Shown: positions 12,658 through 23,934, counted from the stretch's first letter. The stretch is DNA of 64,000 bases from Antilocapra americana (GCA_007570785.1 ML662442.1:60164180-60228179), one strand, 5' to 3'. A program made the numbers and translations. The notes: generated from the sequence alone by a model not told the origin.

Positions 12658-12928
12658 CAGTTGACCTTTGAACAACATGGATTTCAACTACAAGGGTCCA
12701 GGTATACAGAGACTTTTTTAGTGAATAGCAGTAATACACACTGACAGTTCATTGACTCTGCAGATACAGAATTGGGGATACAGTGGGCTGACTTTGGAAC
12801 TGTGGACCTTGGTTTCCACTGAGGGTCCTGGAATCAATCCCCTGTGGATATCCAGGATCAGCTATATGTAGATTTTCAACTGCTCAGGATGAGTGACCTG
12901 AACCCTGGTGTTGTTCAAGAGTCAACTA
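12658..12928 (+). mobile_element. Tigger2/MER28-like DNA transposon
   Basis: The start CAGTTGACCTTTGAACAACA and the end, which reads TGTTGTTCAAGAGTCAAC, form terminal inverted repeats. TA dinucleotides flank both ends (12656-12657 and 12929-12930), as for mariner/pogo-type insertions. At about 270 bp it is a non-autonomous, internally deleted copy with no transposase. Placement in the Tigger2/MER28 group is from memory of the terminal sequence. Confidence 0.8.
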
Positions 12929-12930
12929 TA

Positions 12931-14070
12931 ATTTCTATCAATCTCAATTAAAATCCAAGTGGTAGTCTGTAGAATTCTATGAATTAGTGACTAAATCACC
13001 CCAAATAGTATATTTTAGGAGCTAAAATATTAAGTGTTGAACTAAATATCACCTTACAGCCCATAAATGCAGTAGGATTTAAATAATTTTTCAGGAAAGG
13101 CTTTGAAAAGTTTAAATTCTAGAATTTGGACACTGTTACTTACTCCTTGTATCAATTGCAGACTTATCAGGAATATAAAGAATGTGGAATATTTCCCACA
13201 GAGGGGATTTAGTGTAGGGACTGATTACACAGATGATGGAGCATCTAAGAATTTGAACAGAAGCTGTTGAGATAAAATTTAGCAATAGTGGGAAGCCATT
13301 TACACTCATTAGCTGAAGACATAAAGGAAGGAAAGGGTGCTAGCGTTGTCCATGGCAGAAGTCAGGAGCTGGAATTACAGCCACTGCAAAGTCATCACCA
13401 GAAGAAGGAAAGAAAACAGAAATCCCCTAAATTCACTCTTTCTCTTCAGCCTCTAGCTATGCTTCCCATTGGCCAAAGGCCTTTGAAAGCCAGTTTATAT
13501 GAAAGTTAGGATGACAGCATGCAAGGACCAACATTCTACCTCTGCTGCACCACCTCCTGATCCTGAAACACGGAGCAGAGCAGGAGAAGCACAACATACA
13601 GACCCAATGGCAAACAGACCTATAACTGGCACTGGGACAATTCTTACATTTCATTCTAAACAATCTGTAGCATTTTCATCAACACATAAACGTGTCTAAT
13701 TATGAACTTCTTGTCATAAAAATCCCATGGCGAAAGCTTTGTAAATTCTGTGAGATAGTTTGCAAACTGCATTGTCTAGAGGAAACTATTGTGAAAGACT
13801 ATGTCATACCCTGGGTGCTTGATGAATAATCAGTTTTAGGGATGAACACAATGGACTGTCCGTAAGTGTACACCTCAGCTAGTTAGAAGGAGGTATGCAC
13901 AGGCAAACTAGAGATTAGAGAGCATTGGCCATAAAGTTTCAGTGAGCTCCATGGCTTGAGTAAGTATGGTTTGAATAAGAATGACAATTTAGATAGTGAG
14001 TCCTTTACACAGAGAAGATTAATGAAGGTTAAAGAGTAAGTAAAATTTCTGTATATATATATATAATATA
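12931..14070. other. single-copy or very old sequence, no gene seen
   Basis: About 1.1 kb. The part 13285-13690 is less AT-rich and could be a decayed LTR or L1 end, but I cannot assign it. Two overlapping open frames on opposite strands here (about 70 codons each) have no recognised homology. Confidence 0.45.
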
Positions 14071-14085
14071 AGCTTTAGAAATACT

Positions 14086-14220
14086 GGTTGGATGGTACCA
14101 CTGACTCAGTGGACATGAGCTAGAGTAAGCTCCAGGAGATGGTGAAGGATAGGGAAGCCTGGTGTGCTGCAGTCCATAGGGTCACAAAGAGTTGGACATG
14201 ACTGAGTGACTGAACAACAG
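14086..14220 (+). mobile_element. BovB 3' tail with likely target-site duplication
   Basis: About 135 bp of sense BovB terminus: 'ggatggtaccactgactcag', 'gagatggtgaaggata', 'gtgctgcagtccata' and 'gactgagtgactgaac'. GCTTTAG occurs directly before and after the copy (14072-14078 and 14221-14227), consistent with a short target duplication. Confidence 0.85.
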
Positions 14221-14279
14221 GCTTTAGTATTTAAAATATAAAACTTACTGGAATTAGAGATAATAGGAATTAAAGTACT

Positions 14280-14498
14280 ATAGCTTATGTACAACTAAAG
14301 AGAGAATTAATGAGTTGAAAAATAGACAAGAGAAAATTACTCAGAATGTAGGCAAAAAGGAAAAATGATAAAAAAAAAGAAAGAGAAGATTTAAAAAACC
14401 TTAAGATAGAATAGATAATACATCTATTAAGGTTTCTGAAAGAAGAAAATCATAAAAACAAGGCGAGGTAATATTTGAGGTAAAAAAACAGCGTTATT
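14280..14498 (+). mobile_element. old L1 (L1M/HAL1-like) fragment, left part
   Basis: Purine-rich sense sequence ('gagttgaaaaatagacaaga', 'tttctgaaagaagaaaatca') matching the 5' coding region of old mammalian L1. It appears to continue after the BovB insertion at 14499-14735. Confidence 0.55.
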
Positions 14499-14735
14499 CA
14501 TTGTTCAGTCCGCTCAGTCATGTCCAGCTCATTGTGATCCCAGTGACTGCAGCCTGTCCTTCAAGCTGTCCCTCACCATCTCTGGGAGTTTGCTCAAACT
14601 CATGTTCATTGAGTCACTGATGCCTTCCCCCATCTCCTCTTCTGCTTGTCCCCTTCTCCTCCTACCTTCAATCATTCCCAGCATCAAAGTATTTTCTAAT
14701 GGGTGGGCTCTTAGCATCAACAGTGTGGACATATG
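14499..14735 (-). mobile_element. BovB LINE 3' fragment, reverse, nested in old L1
   Basis: Reversed BovB end: 'cagtccgctcagtcatgtcc', 'ctcaaactcatgttcattga', 'ccccttctcctcctaccttc' and 'cattcccagcatcaaagta'. About 240 bp, with the usual terminal bases changed. It splits the flanking L1M sequence. Confidence 0.88.
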
Positions 14736-15225
14736 CACAATTGAGGAAAGACATAAGTCTTTAACTTGATGGAATATACTGAGTCTTGAGTAGGAGAAAC
14801 ACAAATAAATTCAAGACTAAACGTATGAGACTAAATTTGAGGAATCAACACACACACAAAAAAATCTTAAAAGTTACCAGAGAGAAACACAGAAAAAAAT
14901 CTTAAAGGCTATCAGAGGTAAAAATTAGTTGCATGCAAGGAAACACATCAGACTGACAGCTGACTTCTCATGAGCAACAACATATAGGTAGAAGAAAAAT
15001 AGGAGAATTTAGAATTCCATACCCTGGTAATTCATCATTTATATGGCAAAAATAGATATAGATACATTAAAAAGATCATTTATAGATCTTTGTTAAGAAA
15101 ATCAATAAAATATATTCTTTTTCAACAAAATAATTTTAATCCAAAAATGTAGAAAAGGAGAAGCAACAGTGAGCAAAGAACCTGGAAAGTATATTGACAA
15201 ATATAAGTAAGAATTGACATTAATA
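14736..15225 (+). mobile_element. old L1 (L1M/HAL1-like) fragment, right part
   Basis: The sense sequence follows the old L1 5' region: 'gaggaaagacataagtc', 'taccagagagaaacac', 'ggaaacacatcagactgaca', 'gctgacttctcatgagcaac' and 'ccataccctggtaattcatc'. It is broken and diverged. It continues the piece left of the BovB insertion. Confidence 0.65.
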
Positions 15226-15231
15226 ATAATA

Positions 15232-15755
15232 AATTTTGACTGGGGATTCATTAGGCAGAAAAATGCCACCCTCCTGTCCCCACCTAAAAATGACAAGGGA
15301 ACCTCTGGTAAAAGGGACTTTGCAGATATGAATAAGGCTAAGGTCCTTGAGATGGGGAGATTCTCTTGGATTGTTCATGATATTCCTTTCCTAGGAGCCA
15401 TCTGATCTAATCATATGAGTCATTAAAATCTAAGATTCTTCCTTGGATGCCATGAGAGGAAAAAGATGCAACAGTGCTAGAAAAGTTAGAATGAGATGTG
15501 AAAAGAATGTGACCTGCCATGGTTGTCTTTGAAGATAAAGGGAGATGTGAACCAAGGAGTAAGGGTGGCCTCGAGAAGCTGGAAAAGCTTAGAAAACAAA
15601 TTCTCTCTGGTAGTCCTGTTAACACCTTTATTTTTGTCCAGTGAGAACTGTATTGTGTTTCTGATTTACAGAAATGTAAGATTATATGCATTTGTATTGT
15701 TTAAAGCTACAGAGTTTGCGGTCATCTGTTACAGCAGCAATAGAAAAGTAACATA
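15232..15755 (+). mobile_element. MLT1-type LTR (ERVL-MaLR)
   Basis: Typical MLT1 landmarks occur in order: 'aaaagggactttgcagatat', 'aaggtccttgagatggggag', 'agcatcttggattgttc'-like sequence (15360s), 'gaagctggaaaagcttag', 'gtgagaactgtattgtg', and the end 'tctgttacagcagcaatag'. It is about 520 bp, a solitary LTR with no internal region recognised beside it. Confidence 0.8.
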
Positions 15756-16900
15756 GAGTATATAGATATTACTCAAAGCAATAATAAGAAGGAATTTAGG
15801 AAAAGAAATAGAAGAATTCCCTTAGAATGTTTGTAAATATTATCAGGACCTTGTATAATGTTAGATTTTGTTGAGTGAAATAAGCAAGTTAAGAATGTAA
15901 TTGTACACTTTTGTGTTTTGCACCATGCCTTATTAGATATTCATATTGTTTTTCTACTGGGAGAAAACCAAAAAATATATATTAAGTATTTAAAATTTGC
16001 TTTCTTAGAAATATCAAAAAAGAGGAAAAATCCAATCAATACCTATGGGCCTGGATGTGATGGAGATGGGTGGGGAAAGTATTAACCTGTGTAATTGGTA
16101 TGACTAGGGAAGATACTACCCTGTGTGACAGGGGAGAGTAGGAAAGGTAGGGGAAAAAAGACTTGTGAGGCCAAAATATAGCCTCAGAGATAGGCCCCAG
16201 GAATATTAAAGCAACTTTTGTTTTGAGGTTCTCTCTCAAATCTAAATGACTTGCATTTTTATTTTTGTTAATTCTTAAAGTTCATTAACTGATGAAATTC
16301 AGGAGACATAGTCCAAGGCTTCTCAAGGTGGGAGACTAATAAGATAATAGGTTCCCTCCCCTTAAGCTTGGACTTTAAAAGTTTGTATTCAGGGTGAAAC
16401 AGTGAGCAAGAAATAAATCTCTCCACATTGCCACCTTTAGGAAAACTTGCCTTATTGCCATACAAATCAGTGAGTTGTATTAATAATTTCTTCTCACATG
16501 GATTTTCAGCCCATATTCACATCACTTGGGTAATCCAAAACATGTCAGGCTATAAATTTAAAGTGGTACCACACCTTCAAGTAATGGTGATAGGGGCCTT
16601 GTAGAAGCCAAACTAAATCTTGCTTTGGAAGACTGAACTTTAATCCTAGGTTTCTAAGATTGTCACACAAGTTTCCAAAGAAAATGAGTAGCTTATGGTG
16701 AAAAACAAAAATCTCAGCATTTATATGAGCATTATGGACAAAAAATAGGCAAAAAGACAGATAATAGAAACAGAACAGCAAAGACTTTAGATAGTGATAT
16801 TTTCACCCACAGATTACAAAACAACAAATCTTGAAATGAGAGGATGGGAAGCTGCCAAAAATGACCTAGCAACTTAAATAAATTGTAGCAAAATGAGCTG
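15756..16900. other. AT-rich sequence, no gene seen
   Basis: About 1.1 kb with no confident repeat or gene. The first part (15756-15960) may be a continuation of old L1, but this is unproven. Confidence 0.4.
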
Positions 16901-16929
16901 GAGGGCCATGTGGAAAAGACATGGAGAGT

Positions 16930-17112
16930 AGCATAGATTTACTGGCTTGACCCCGAACTCTGTAACTGCTATAAGTCACCATATAATTCACAGGGACCTT
17001 GATCATCTTGACATTCTATAGAAACTCTCACTGCTCACCAATGTTGATGACATCATAGCAATTAAATATTCTAAGCAACAGAAACTATAAAGGATCTCAT
17101 AACATATCTAAC
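16930..17112 (+). pseudogene. possible decayed endogenous retroviral pol fragment
   Basis: The stretch 16988-17090 resembles, at nucleotide level, the reverse-transcriptase region around the conserved catalytic Asp-Asp motif of endogenous retroviral pol. A 'gttgatgacatcat' core follows a 'gaccttgatcatcttgac' lead-in. The first motif position is changed and stops interrupt all frames, so nothing functional remains. No LTRs are seen beside it. Confidence 0.33.
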
Positions 17113-17700
17113 AAAGAATGTGCAAATTCTTTATTGAGAAAATAGTAAAGCATTACTGGAGCACATAAAAGACTTAAATAAATAGAGCAGCATACCAGGA
17201 AGACTATATTACAAATACATCAACCTTTACACATTTTATCTATAAATGAATATAATTCCTATCAAAATTCCAAAAAGGATTTTTGTGAAACTTGAAAAGC
17301 TTACTTTAAAATTTATGTGGAAGAATAAAGAGCACAGAATAACCAATAAAAAATCAGAAAGAAAAGAAAAATGAATCAAGAATTACACAACAAAATAATA
17401 ATTGAAACAGTGTGGTATTGGTGCACAGAAAGACACATAAGCCAATGAGGCTGCGAAAGAACTAAAAATAGATTCATGCATTTATGGAAGCACGTTTTGT
17501 GACATATCTGGCTTTACACAGGAAATGGGGGACTATTTAATAAGTTGTATTGGCACAATAAGCCATTGACATAGGAAAAAGAAAACTGATAAACAAAAAT
17601 GTAAATTACACAAAAATTTAAATGAAAATTTAAATTTTGGGGTATGCTATCTTCAATCTATAGCATGCACACAAATTAATATGGATGGGTATAATACCTT

Positions 17701-17821
17701 CACTGATGCAATGGACATGAACTTGGGCATATGCCAGGAGATGGTGAGGGACAGGGAGGCCTGGTGTGCTGCAGTCCATGGGGTCACAGAGTTGGACATG
17801 ACTGGGTGACTGAACGACAAC
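17701..17821 (+). mobile_element. BovB 3' tail inserted in L1, with 8-bp TSD
   Basis: A 121-bp sense BovB terminus ('gagatggtgagggacaggg', 'tgctgcagtccatggggtc', 'gacatgactgggtgactga') is bounded by AATACCTT on both sides (17693-17700 and 17822-17829). The host L1 reads continuously across the site once the insert is removed. Confidence 0.88.
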
Positions 17822-17956
17822 AATACCTTAATTTGAAAAGCAAAACTTGAACATCTTCAGAGAAAAAATAAGAACATCTTTATGGCATTGAAAAGAATTA
17901 AATCCCTTAAATAAGGCACAGGAAGTAGAAGCAAGAAGAGATGGATTAAAATGACC

Positions 17957-18171
17957 TGCTTAAGGGGAGAAGCTTGGGGAGAGAGTAGAGTGGGAGGAGT
18001 AGGTTAGCAGATATAAGTTTTCATATACAGAATAGATAAACAATAAGGTTCTACTATATAGTACAGGGAACCGTATTCAATATCCTCTGATAAACCATAA
18101 TGGAAAAGAATACTTAAAAATTATATATATACACACATATATATAACTGATAATGTTTCTAAAAATAAAAT
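17957..18171 (+). mobile_element. L1 3' end inserted in older L1, with 8-bp TSD
   Basis: A 5'-truncated L1 3' UTR: 'gataaacaataaggttctac', 'tatagtacagggaaccgtat', then a TA-rich stretch and an A-rich tail. AAATGACC flanks it (17949-17956 and 18172-18179). Confidence 0.75.
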
Positions 18172-18329
18172 AAATGACCCCCCAAGATGAAAATTATATA
18201 TCACAGAATGCAATAAATGAGAAAATGAGTAGCAATTTTTTGGGAAAGCATATTTGCACAACATAAAAGTAAAACATTAATGTCAAGACTATATAAAGAT
18301 TTTTCCTAAAATCAATTTTTTTAATGTAG

Positions 18330-18635
18330 ATGTATAGAACAGTCTTTTGGACTCTATGGGAGAGGGCAAGGGTGGGATGATATGGGAGAACGGCATTGAA
18401 ACATGTAAATTACCATATGTGAAATCAATCGCCAGCCCAGGTTTGATGCTTGATACAGGGTGCTCAGGGCTGGTGCACCCTGATGACCCAAAAGGATGCA
18501 ATCAGGAGGGAAGTGGGAGGGGGTTTCTGGAAGGGGAACATATGTATACCCATGGTGGATTCATGTCAATGTACGGCAAAAACCAACGCGATAATGTAAA
18601 GAAAATAAAAAAAATTTTAAAAAGAGAAAAAAATA
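18330..18635 (+). mobile_element. ruminant L1 3' end (L1_BT-like)
   Basis: The young ruminant L1 3' UTR is recognisable: 'cattgaaacatgtaaattac', 'gccagcccaggtttgatgc', 'gggctggtgcaccctgatga', 'atgtatacccatggtggatt', then an A-rich tail. The short repeat AATGTAG (18323-18329 and 18636-18642) may be the target duplication. It is the third insert in the host L1. Confidence 0.8.
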
Positions 18636-18966
18636 AATGTAGTCAAACAGCCAATGGAATTGGAAAAAGAAATATTTAAATATATATAAGGACAATTCAC
18701 TAAAGGACAAATGCAAATATTATAAGCCAGTAATATAAAAATAGATGGCCAACTTCAGAAGGAAATGGAAAAATGTGAAATAAAATGATACCACTTCATA
18801 CTTCTCAGACTGGCAAAAATGTTAAAGTCTGAGAACATATGATAAGGAGATTGAGCGATAAGTATGTCAGCACAATAACTATGGAGAATAATTTGTTTAT
18901 GCCAATACTGATTTTGATATATATGTCCTACAACTAGTTATTTTGCTCCCAAGTATACACCCTAGA

Positions 18967-19200
18967 CAACTGACTACCTACACAACTTCACAAGGAGACA
19001 CATTGCAGCCATTTAAATGGTGCATCTCCACCACTGTGATTGTTTTCATGGATTATTGAGGAGTAGTACCACAAAAGAGCACCACCTGTATCATCTTGAT
19101 CACCATCCCAAAAGTAGACTTCCTCTGCATAAGTTCCCAAAGTACTAAGTACAGTAAGGGAGACAAACACAGTCCTTATCTACGAGGGCATGAAATTTGG

Positions 19201-19205
<5 letters not shown>
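18967..19205. other. non-repeat gap before CA microsatellite
   Basis: No gene or repeat assigned; minor frames only. Confidence 0.4.

Positions 19206-19244
<39 letters not shown>
19206..19244 (+). repeat. (CA)n microsatellite
   Basis: About 19 uninterrupted CA units preceded by GCGCG. Length and purity make it a likely polymorphic marker. Confidence 0.97.
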
Positions 19245-19246
<2 letters not shown>

Positions 19247-19621
19247 TATGACCTGTAAAATCATTTGGCAAACTCATAAACTATGTAGTGAGCTCATAAT
19301 TATCAATAATAATGGAATACAGACTTGACAACACTCTGAAGAAGCTAATTATTATGAAATCCAGACCTTATTTTAGCCAGTAATTTCAACTTTCTTTCCT
19401 GTCGGTGTTCTTGAACTTTTTATTTATTGGAAACTTTGTTGAGGACATAATCCTGACCAGTCTGAGGTGTAAGACTGGAAAAATCAACAAATAGCTGAAG
19501 AAAGTTATCAGTTTTCTTTACATAATTAGCTACACAAAGGTGTTGTTCTCAATTCTCTAGTGTCTATCAGGTTCCTCCCCTTTGCAGATCTTCTAAGTGA
19601 AGAATTGGGCTGTTTATTAAT
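19245..19621. other. single-copy sequence, no gene seen
   Basis: Nothing recognised. Confidence 0.45.
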
Positions 19622-19760
19622 GCTGTGTGCTCAGATGCTCAGTTGTCTCCAACTCTTTGTGCCCCCATAGACTATAGACCAACAGGCCCCTGGGTCAGTG
19701 GGCTTCTCCAGGTAAGAATACTGGAGTAGGGTGCCATTTCCTCCTCCAGGGGATCTTCCC
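19622..19760 (-). mobile_element. BovA/Bov-tA SINE fragment, reverse
   Basis: 'ctccaactctttgtgcccc', 'ggcttctccaggtaagaata' and 'ccaggggatcttcccatc' give the BovA half plus the beginning of the tRNA-like part. The 5' head is missing. Confidence 0.85.
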
Positions 19761-19835
19761 ATCTATATTAATTATACCACCAAACTGAGACAAAATGTGG
19801 GCATGCAGAAATATAATTACAAGATCATGTCTATT

Positions 19836-20561
19836 AGTTCAGTTCAGTTCAGTTCAGTCACTCAGTCATGTCCAACTCTTTGCAACCCCATGGACTGCAG
19901 CACTCCAGGCTTCCCTGTCCATCACCAACTCCCAGAGCTTGCTCAAACTCATGTCCATCGAGTCAGTGATGCCATGAAACCATCTCATCCGCTGTCGTCC
20001 TCTCCTCCTCCCGCCTTTAATCTTTCCCAGCATCAGAGTCTTTTCCAATGAATCAGCTCTTCACATCAGGTGACTAAAGTTTTGGAGATTCAGCTTCAGC
20101 ATCAGTCCTTTCAATGAACACCCAGGACTGATCTCCTTTAGGATGGACTAGTTGGATCTCCTTGCTGTCCAAGGGACTCTCAAGAGTCTTCTCCAATATT
20201 ATAGTTCAAAAGCATCGATTATTTGGCACTCAGCTTTCTTTATAGTCCAACTGTCACATCCATACATGACTACTGGAAAAACCATAGCTTTGACTAGACG
20301 GACCTTTGTTGGCAAAGTAATGTTTCTACTTTTTAATATGACGTCTAGGTTGGTCATAGCCCTTCTTCCAAGGAGCAAGCGTCTTTTAATTTCATAGCTG
20401 CAGTCGCCATCTGCAGTGATTTTGGAGCCCCCCAAAATAAAGTCTGTCACTGTTTTTATTGTTTCCCCATCTATTTGCCATGAAGTGATGGGACTAGATG
20501 CCATGATCTTCGTTTTCTGAATGTTGAGTTTTAGCCAACTTTTTCACTCTCCTCTTTCACT
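19836..20561 (-). mobile_element. BovB LINE 3' portion, reverse (about 725 bp)
   Basis: The plus strand begins with the tandem 'gttcagttcagttcagtca' (the reversed 3' tail) and continues through the end of ORF2. On the minus strand, 20504-20199 encodes a 101-codon open piece with BovB ORF2 motifs such as MTNLDVILKSRNITLPTKV and MYGCDSWTIKKAE. 20048-19866 holds the extreme C-terminal part ([20 protein letters not shown]). The two pieces are in different frames and the element is 5'-truncated, so it is inactive. Confidence 0.95.
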
Positions 20562-21275
20562 AACCTACAAAACAAATTGTTCTTTCCAAATGTTATACAG
20601 ATGGGTTTATAGTCTTGGTAATATTGGATCAGAAAAGTTTACTCAAAGCTCTAAACTCAAACATTGGATACATTTGTGTTGAGATATCTAATCTGTGAAA
20701 TGTATCTGTGTACCTGCAAATAGCTATCAGCAGTATTATGCCAAGTTTAAATCAATGGTTATCTTCAGCATGTAATTTCAGGACCCCAGATTTTTCCAAC
20801 ATCAAACATGCTAACTGCTGAGATTGTACTATTAATGATTCATTTCTCATTCACTGCTGAAGTGTAAAAATTCTCCAGGAAGTAAATGAATTAAGCATCA
20901 TCATTAATGGGAACGAGACTGCAGGAACAACTCTGTGTCAACTTTTACAAATGATTGATTTCAACATCTTTAAAACTCAGATATTGTATGTACTTGATAA
21001 TTTGAAAGAAATCTGGCTGAAAAAGTCTTGTTAAGTTTTTATTTCATGGATCTATCCAGATTTCAGGTAATATTTGCATGTTTGAATCTGGCATCCATAT
21101 TTCTTTACAACATACTGGAAATACTAAAACAGAAATAAATGTATACTTTGATGTGTTTATCTCAGATTTGCACACACTTGCAAAGTATTCATGTGTATAC
21201 AGAAATTAAAGCTGATAGCAATATTTGTTAGTAGAGAAATGTAAGTGATTTTGACTGTCAGTAAAAATTTGATTT
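20562..21275. other. AT-rich single-copy sequence, no gene seen
   Basis: No repeat or gene recognised. Confidence 0.5.
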
Positions 21276-21598
21276 TTAAAAAAGCTCTTCATTTTTGGCA
21301 GTGCTGGGTCTTCATTGATGTGCCTCTGCTTTCTCTACTAGTGGCTAGTGGGAGCTACTCTTTGTTGTTGTGCATGGGCTTCCCCTTCGGTGGCTTCTCT
21401 CATTGCAGAGCATGGGCTTCAGCAGTTGCAGCATGCAAGCTCCGTGGTTGTGGCTCTCAGGCTCTAGAATATGGGCTCAGTAACTGTGGCAAATAGGCCC
21501 AGCTGCTCCTCAACATCTTGTTGGACCTGAGATTGAACCTGTGTTCCCTGCACTGGCAAATGGACTTTCATCCATTCTACCACCAGAGAAGCCCCGAA
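21276..21598 (-). mobile_element. CHR-2-type SINE, reverse orientation
   Basis: The plus strand reads 'gtgctgggtcttcattg', 'ttgttgttgtgcatgggctt', 'cattgcagagcatgggctt', 'gtggttgtggctctcagg' and ends in the reversed tRNA-like head 'ttctaccaccagagaagccc'. It is near full length. Confidence 0.88.
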
Positions 21599-22291
21599 AT
21601 TTGATTTTTATCATTCTACATGGTCTTATTTTCCCAAACAGCTCCAAATTAACCCTTTAAATTCCATAAATGTTACATGTTTATAAAGAAAAATCATTGC
21701 AAAATATAAACATTTACCTGAACCTATTTCAACATTAAATTTAGTTCTCATTAAAATTCCAGTTTGATTTAAGCTTTATTCCCTGTAAAAATGGAAATAT
21801 CTTACAAGAAACAGAATGCTTTAAAACCTAATAATTAAGTTTTGAAAACAGAATTAATAAAAAATAACTCAATCTTGTGTAATATCCTCATTCATAAAAA
21901 TCATTGTTGGCATTTTACACTACTAGTTTATGTTCTTTCAATCATTTCTCATGTGCATATGTATTTTTAAGATAATTATAATCAATGTTTAAAATTTGTA
22001 TACTGATTTTTCACTAAGCTTTATGAGAAGAACAATTTTCTGTGTTTTATATGAGCTTTGTATCTGAAATTTTACTTAAAAATAAAATATTACAATAAAT
22101 TACTTAATTGTCCTATGGTTGACTATATAATACTTAAAAACCAATTTTCGATTTACAAATAGCACAATGGTTAATCTCTTCATGAAAGTAGCTTTTTTAC
22201 AGATACAAGATAAAGTCCAAGAAATAAAATTCTGAGTAAGAGAATGTGAGCTTTTTTTAAAAACTCTTGCTACATGTTGTCCATTTACCTA
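21599..22291. other. AT-rich single-copy sequence, no gene seen
   Basis: Very AT-rich; nothing recognised. Confidence 0.5.
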
Positions 22292-22299
22292 ATAGAAGT

Positions 22300-22490
22300 C
22301 TGTTGTTTAGTCACTAAGTCTTACTCTTTTGTGACCTCATGGACTCCTCTGTCCATGGGATTTCCCAGGCAAGAATATTGGATCAGGTTGCCATTTCCTT
22401 TTCCAAGGGATCTTTCCAACCCAGAGATTGAACCTGTGTTTCCCACATTGGCAGGTAGATTTTTACCACTGAGCCACCAGGGCAGCCCTT
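22300..22490 (-). mobile_element. Bov-tA SINE, reverse, with 8-bp TSD
   Basis: Reversed BovA body 'ttgtgacctcatggactcc' and 'ccatgggatttcccaggc', then the tRNA-like head 'ttaccactgagccaccagg'. ATAGAAGT flanks the element (22292-22299 and 22491-22498). Confidence 0.9.
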
Positions 22491-22498
22491 ATAGAAGT

Positions 22499-23317
22499 TT
22501 ATTTTTATCAATATACACAGGTACTGTAATGCATGAGAATTTCCACTACCATAACAGAGTTCATTAAATATAGTTTAATATTTTATGATCTCTGTTATGA
22601 TTATCAGGGATATAGCATCGGCACAAAGAGTTAAAAAATCATGAATCTCTGAAGAAATTCTGGAACTTGATAAAGCACTTGATGATGAAAAGTACTTTTT
22701 CTTTTCCTTCACTCCCTCTCCTTTCTTTCTCTCCTTTCTTCCCTCTTTTTTTTACTTTTTTTTTTTCATGAGAACCAGTGGTGGTACATTTTCCTTTTTG
22801 GTATTAAGGTTGAATAAGGTCTGATAGATGCTGGTCAAGGTATTAAATGTCTTGCTATAAAATTAGCAAGTCAAAACTGAAGCAAGCTCCTTTTAGGTTT
22901 TACCCCCTTTATTACTGCTATCAATATGCTTTTTGTTCAAGCACCATTAAAAATTACAATCCCTGATTACTTGAGGACTCTGTTGGACTGCAGGGAGTTC
23001 CCTGTGAGCCTGCACCCAGAAATCTATCTATGGCTTTACTTTGCTGATGGAGCCAGATTCTAACTACATTTCTTGGTATGATGCTCTCATTGCATAATAA
23101 CAAAACCACTGCTACATGGTTCTTGTCTTTAATAGGCCTAACACATGCCCTTAGGGGCTTCTCATCACTACTTGGGACTTTTCCTCCTAATTGTCAGGTT
23201 CTTCAGTCCTTTGGGACACAGGATTTCATTATTTCCACTTTCTACCCTTTCCTGAAGCAATACTTCTTGTTCCATTTTTTCTCTTTATCAGGCTGCTGGC
23301 CTCTGCCATCCTCTCCC
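22499..23317. other. single-copy sequence with a pyrimidine tract
   Basis: A C/T-rich tract lies at about 22698-22768. The remainder is unrecognised; a 94-codon frame at 23078-23362 runs into MIR sequence and has no homology that I recognise. Confidence 0.45.
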
Positions 23318-23465
23318 TGTCTTCAAATCCCAGTTCCATCACATACTAATGGCATAACTTAGTGCAATTTACAATGACTCACTTAAGTTTCCTAACCTTT
23401 AAAATAGCCATAATATTACTCATCACCTGTTTGTTGTGAGCACAGGAGGTGTGAGTCTCATTCTC
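23318..23465 (+). mobile_element. MIR SINE
   Basis: 'caaatcccagttccatcaca', 'tactaatggcataacttag', 'gtttcctaacctttaaaat' and 'gtttgttgtgagcac' follow the MIR central and 3' parts. Old and diverged. Confidence 0.68.
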
Positions 23466-23884
23466 TAAATTCGAGTATCTAAGACATCTAAGTTCATTTG
23501 CCATAATGTACATTCATTTCTGACCCCAGGCCTTCTTGTCTGGCCTGTAATAGATTCCAACCCATTCATCATTGGAACTACTCCCATCACAACCAGGAAG
23601 GCTTGCATGTTGCCTAGAAAGTGTGAAGGGCATTTTGGACTACTAGTTTCCAGGGTCTGATGAGAATCACTGATGTCCTATATGTCTAAGCCAGCAGGGG
23701 CACCTGGAGCTCACTAGTATCCACTTTGGGGATTCAGTCCTTTTTGACAAGGCCAGGGATGCAATTCCTGTTGTCATCCTGGGTGCACCTTAGGGCTGTT
23801 TCTCTTGCCTTTGGGCTTTTGCCCAGGAAAAGAGCCCTTGGTGTCCTTCCTTGGAACCACAAAACTCCCCTTCCTGCCCAGGCT
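23466..23884. other. single-copy sequence, no gene seen
   Basis: Relatively GC-balanced (about 23500-23880) but without recognised coding potential. The frames running into the adjacent (GT)n are artefacts of the repeat. Confidence 0.4.
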
Positions 23885-23885
<1 letters not shown>

Positions 23886-23926
<41 letters not shown>

Positions 23927-23934
23927 TGTGTGTG
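23886..23934 (+). repeat. (GT)n microsatellite
   Basis: About 18 pure GT units, one TTT interruption near 23922-23925, then five more units. Confidence 0.97.

Larger units (their letters stand above)
17120..18966 (+). mobile_element. old L1 ORF2/3' region carrying three nested insertions
   Basis: Sense L1 ORF2 pieces occur in the expected order: 'gacttaaataaatagagca', 'cctatcaaaattccaaaaag', 'aacagtgtggtattggtgca' and 'ggactatttaataa'. They resume after each insertion: 'gcaaaacttgaacatcttca' at about 17841, 'gaaaatgagtagcaattttt' at about 18221, and 'gatggccaacttcagaagg' at about 18744. Insertions lie at 17701-17821, 17957-18171 and about 18330-18635. Frames are destroyed. Confidence 0.75.

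Noticed and set aside
20199..20504. 101-codon minus-strand frame with reverse-transcriptase-like residues
   Set aside because: It is the C-terminal ORF2 part of a 5'-truncated BovB, not a host gene.
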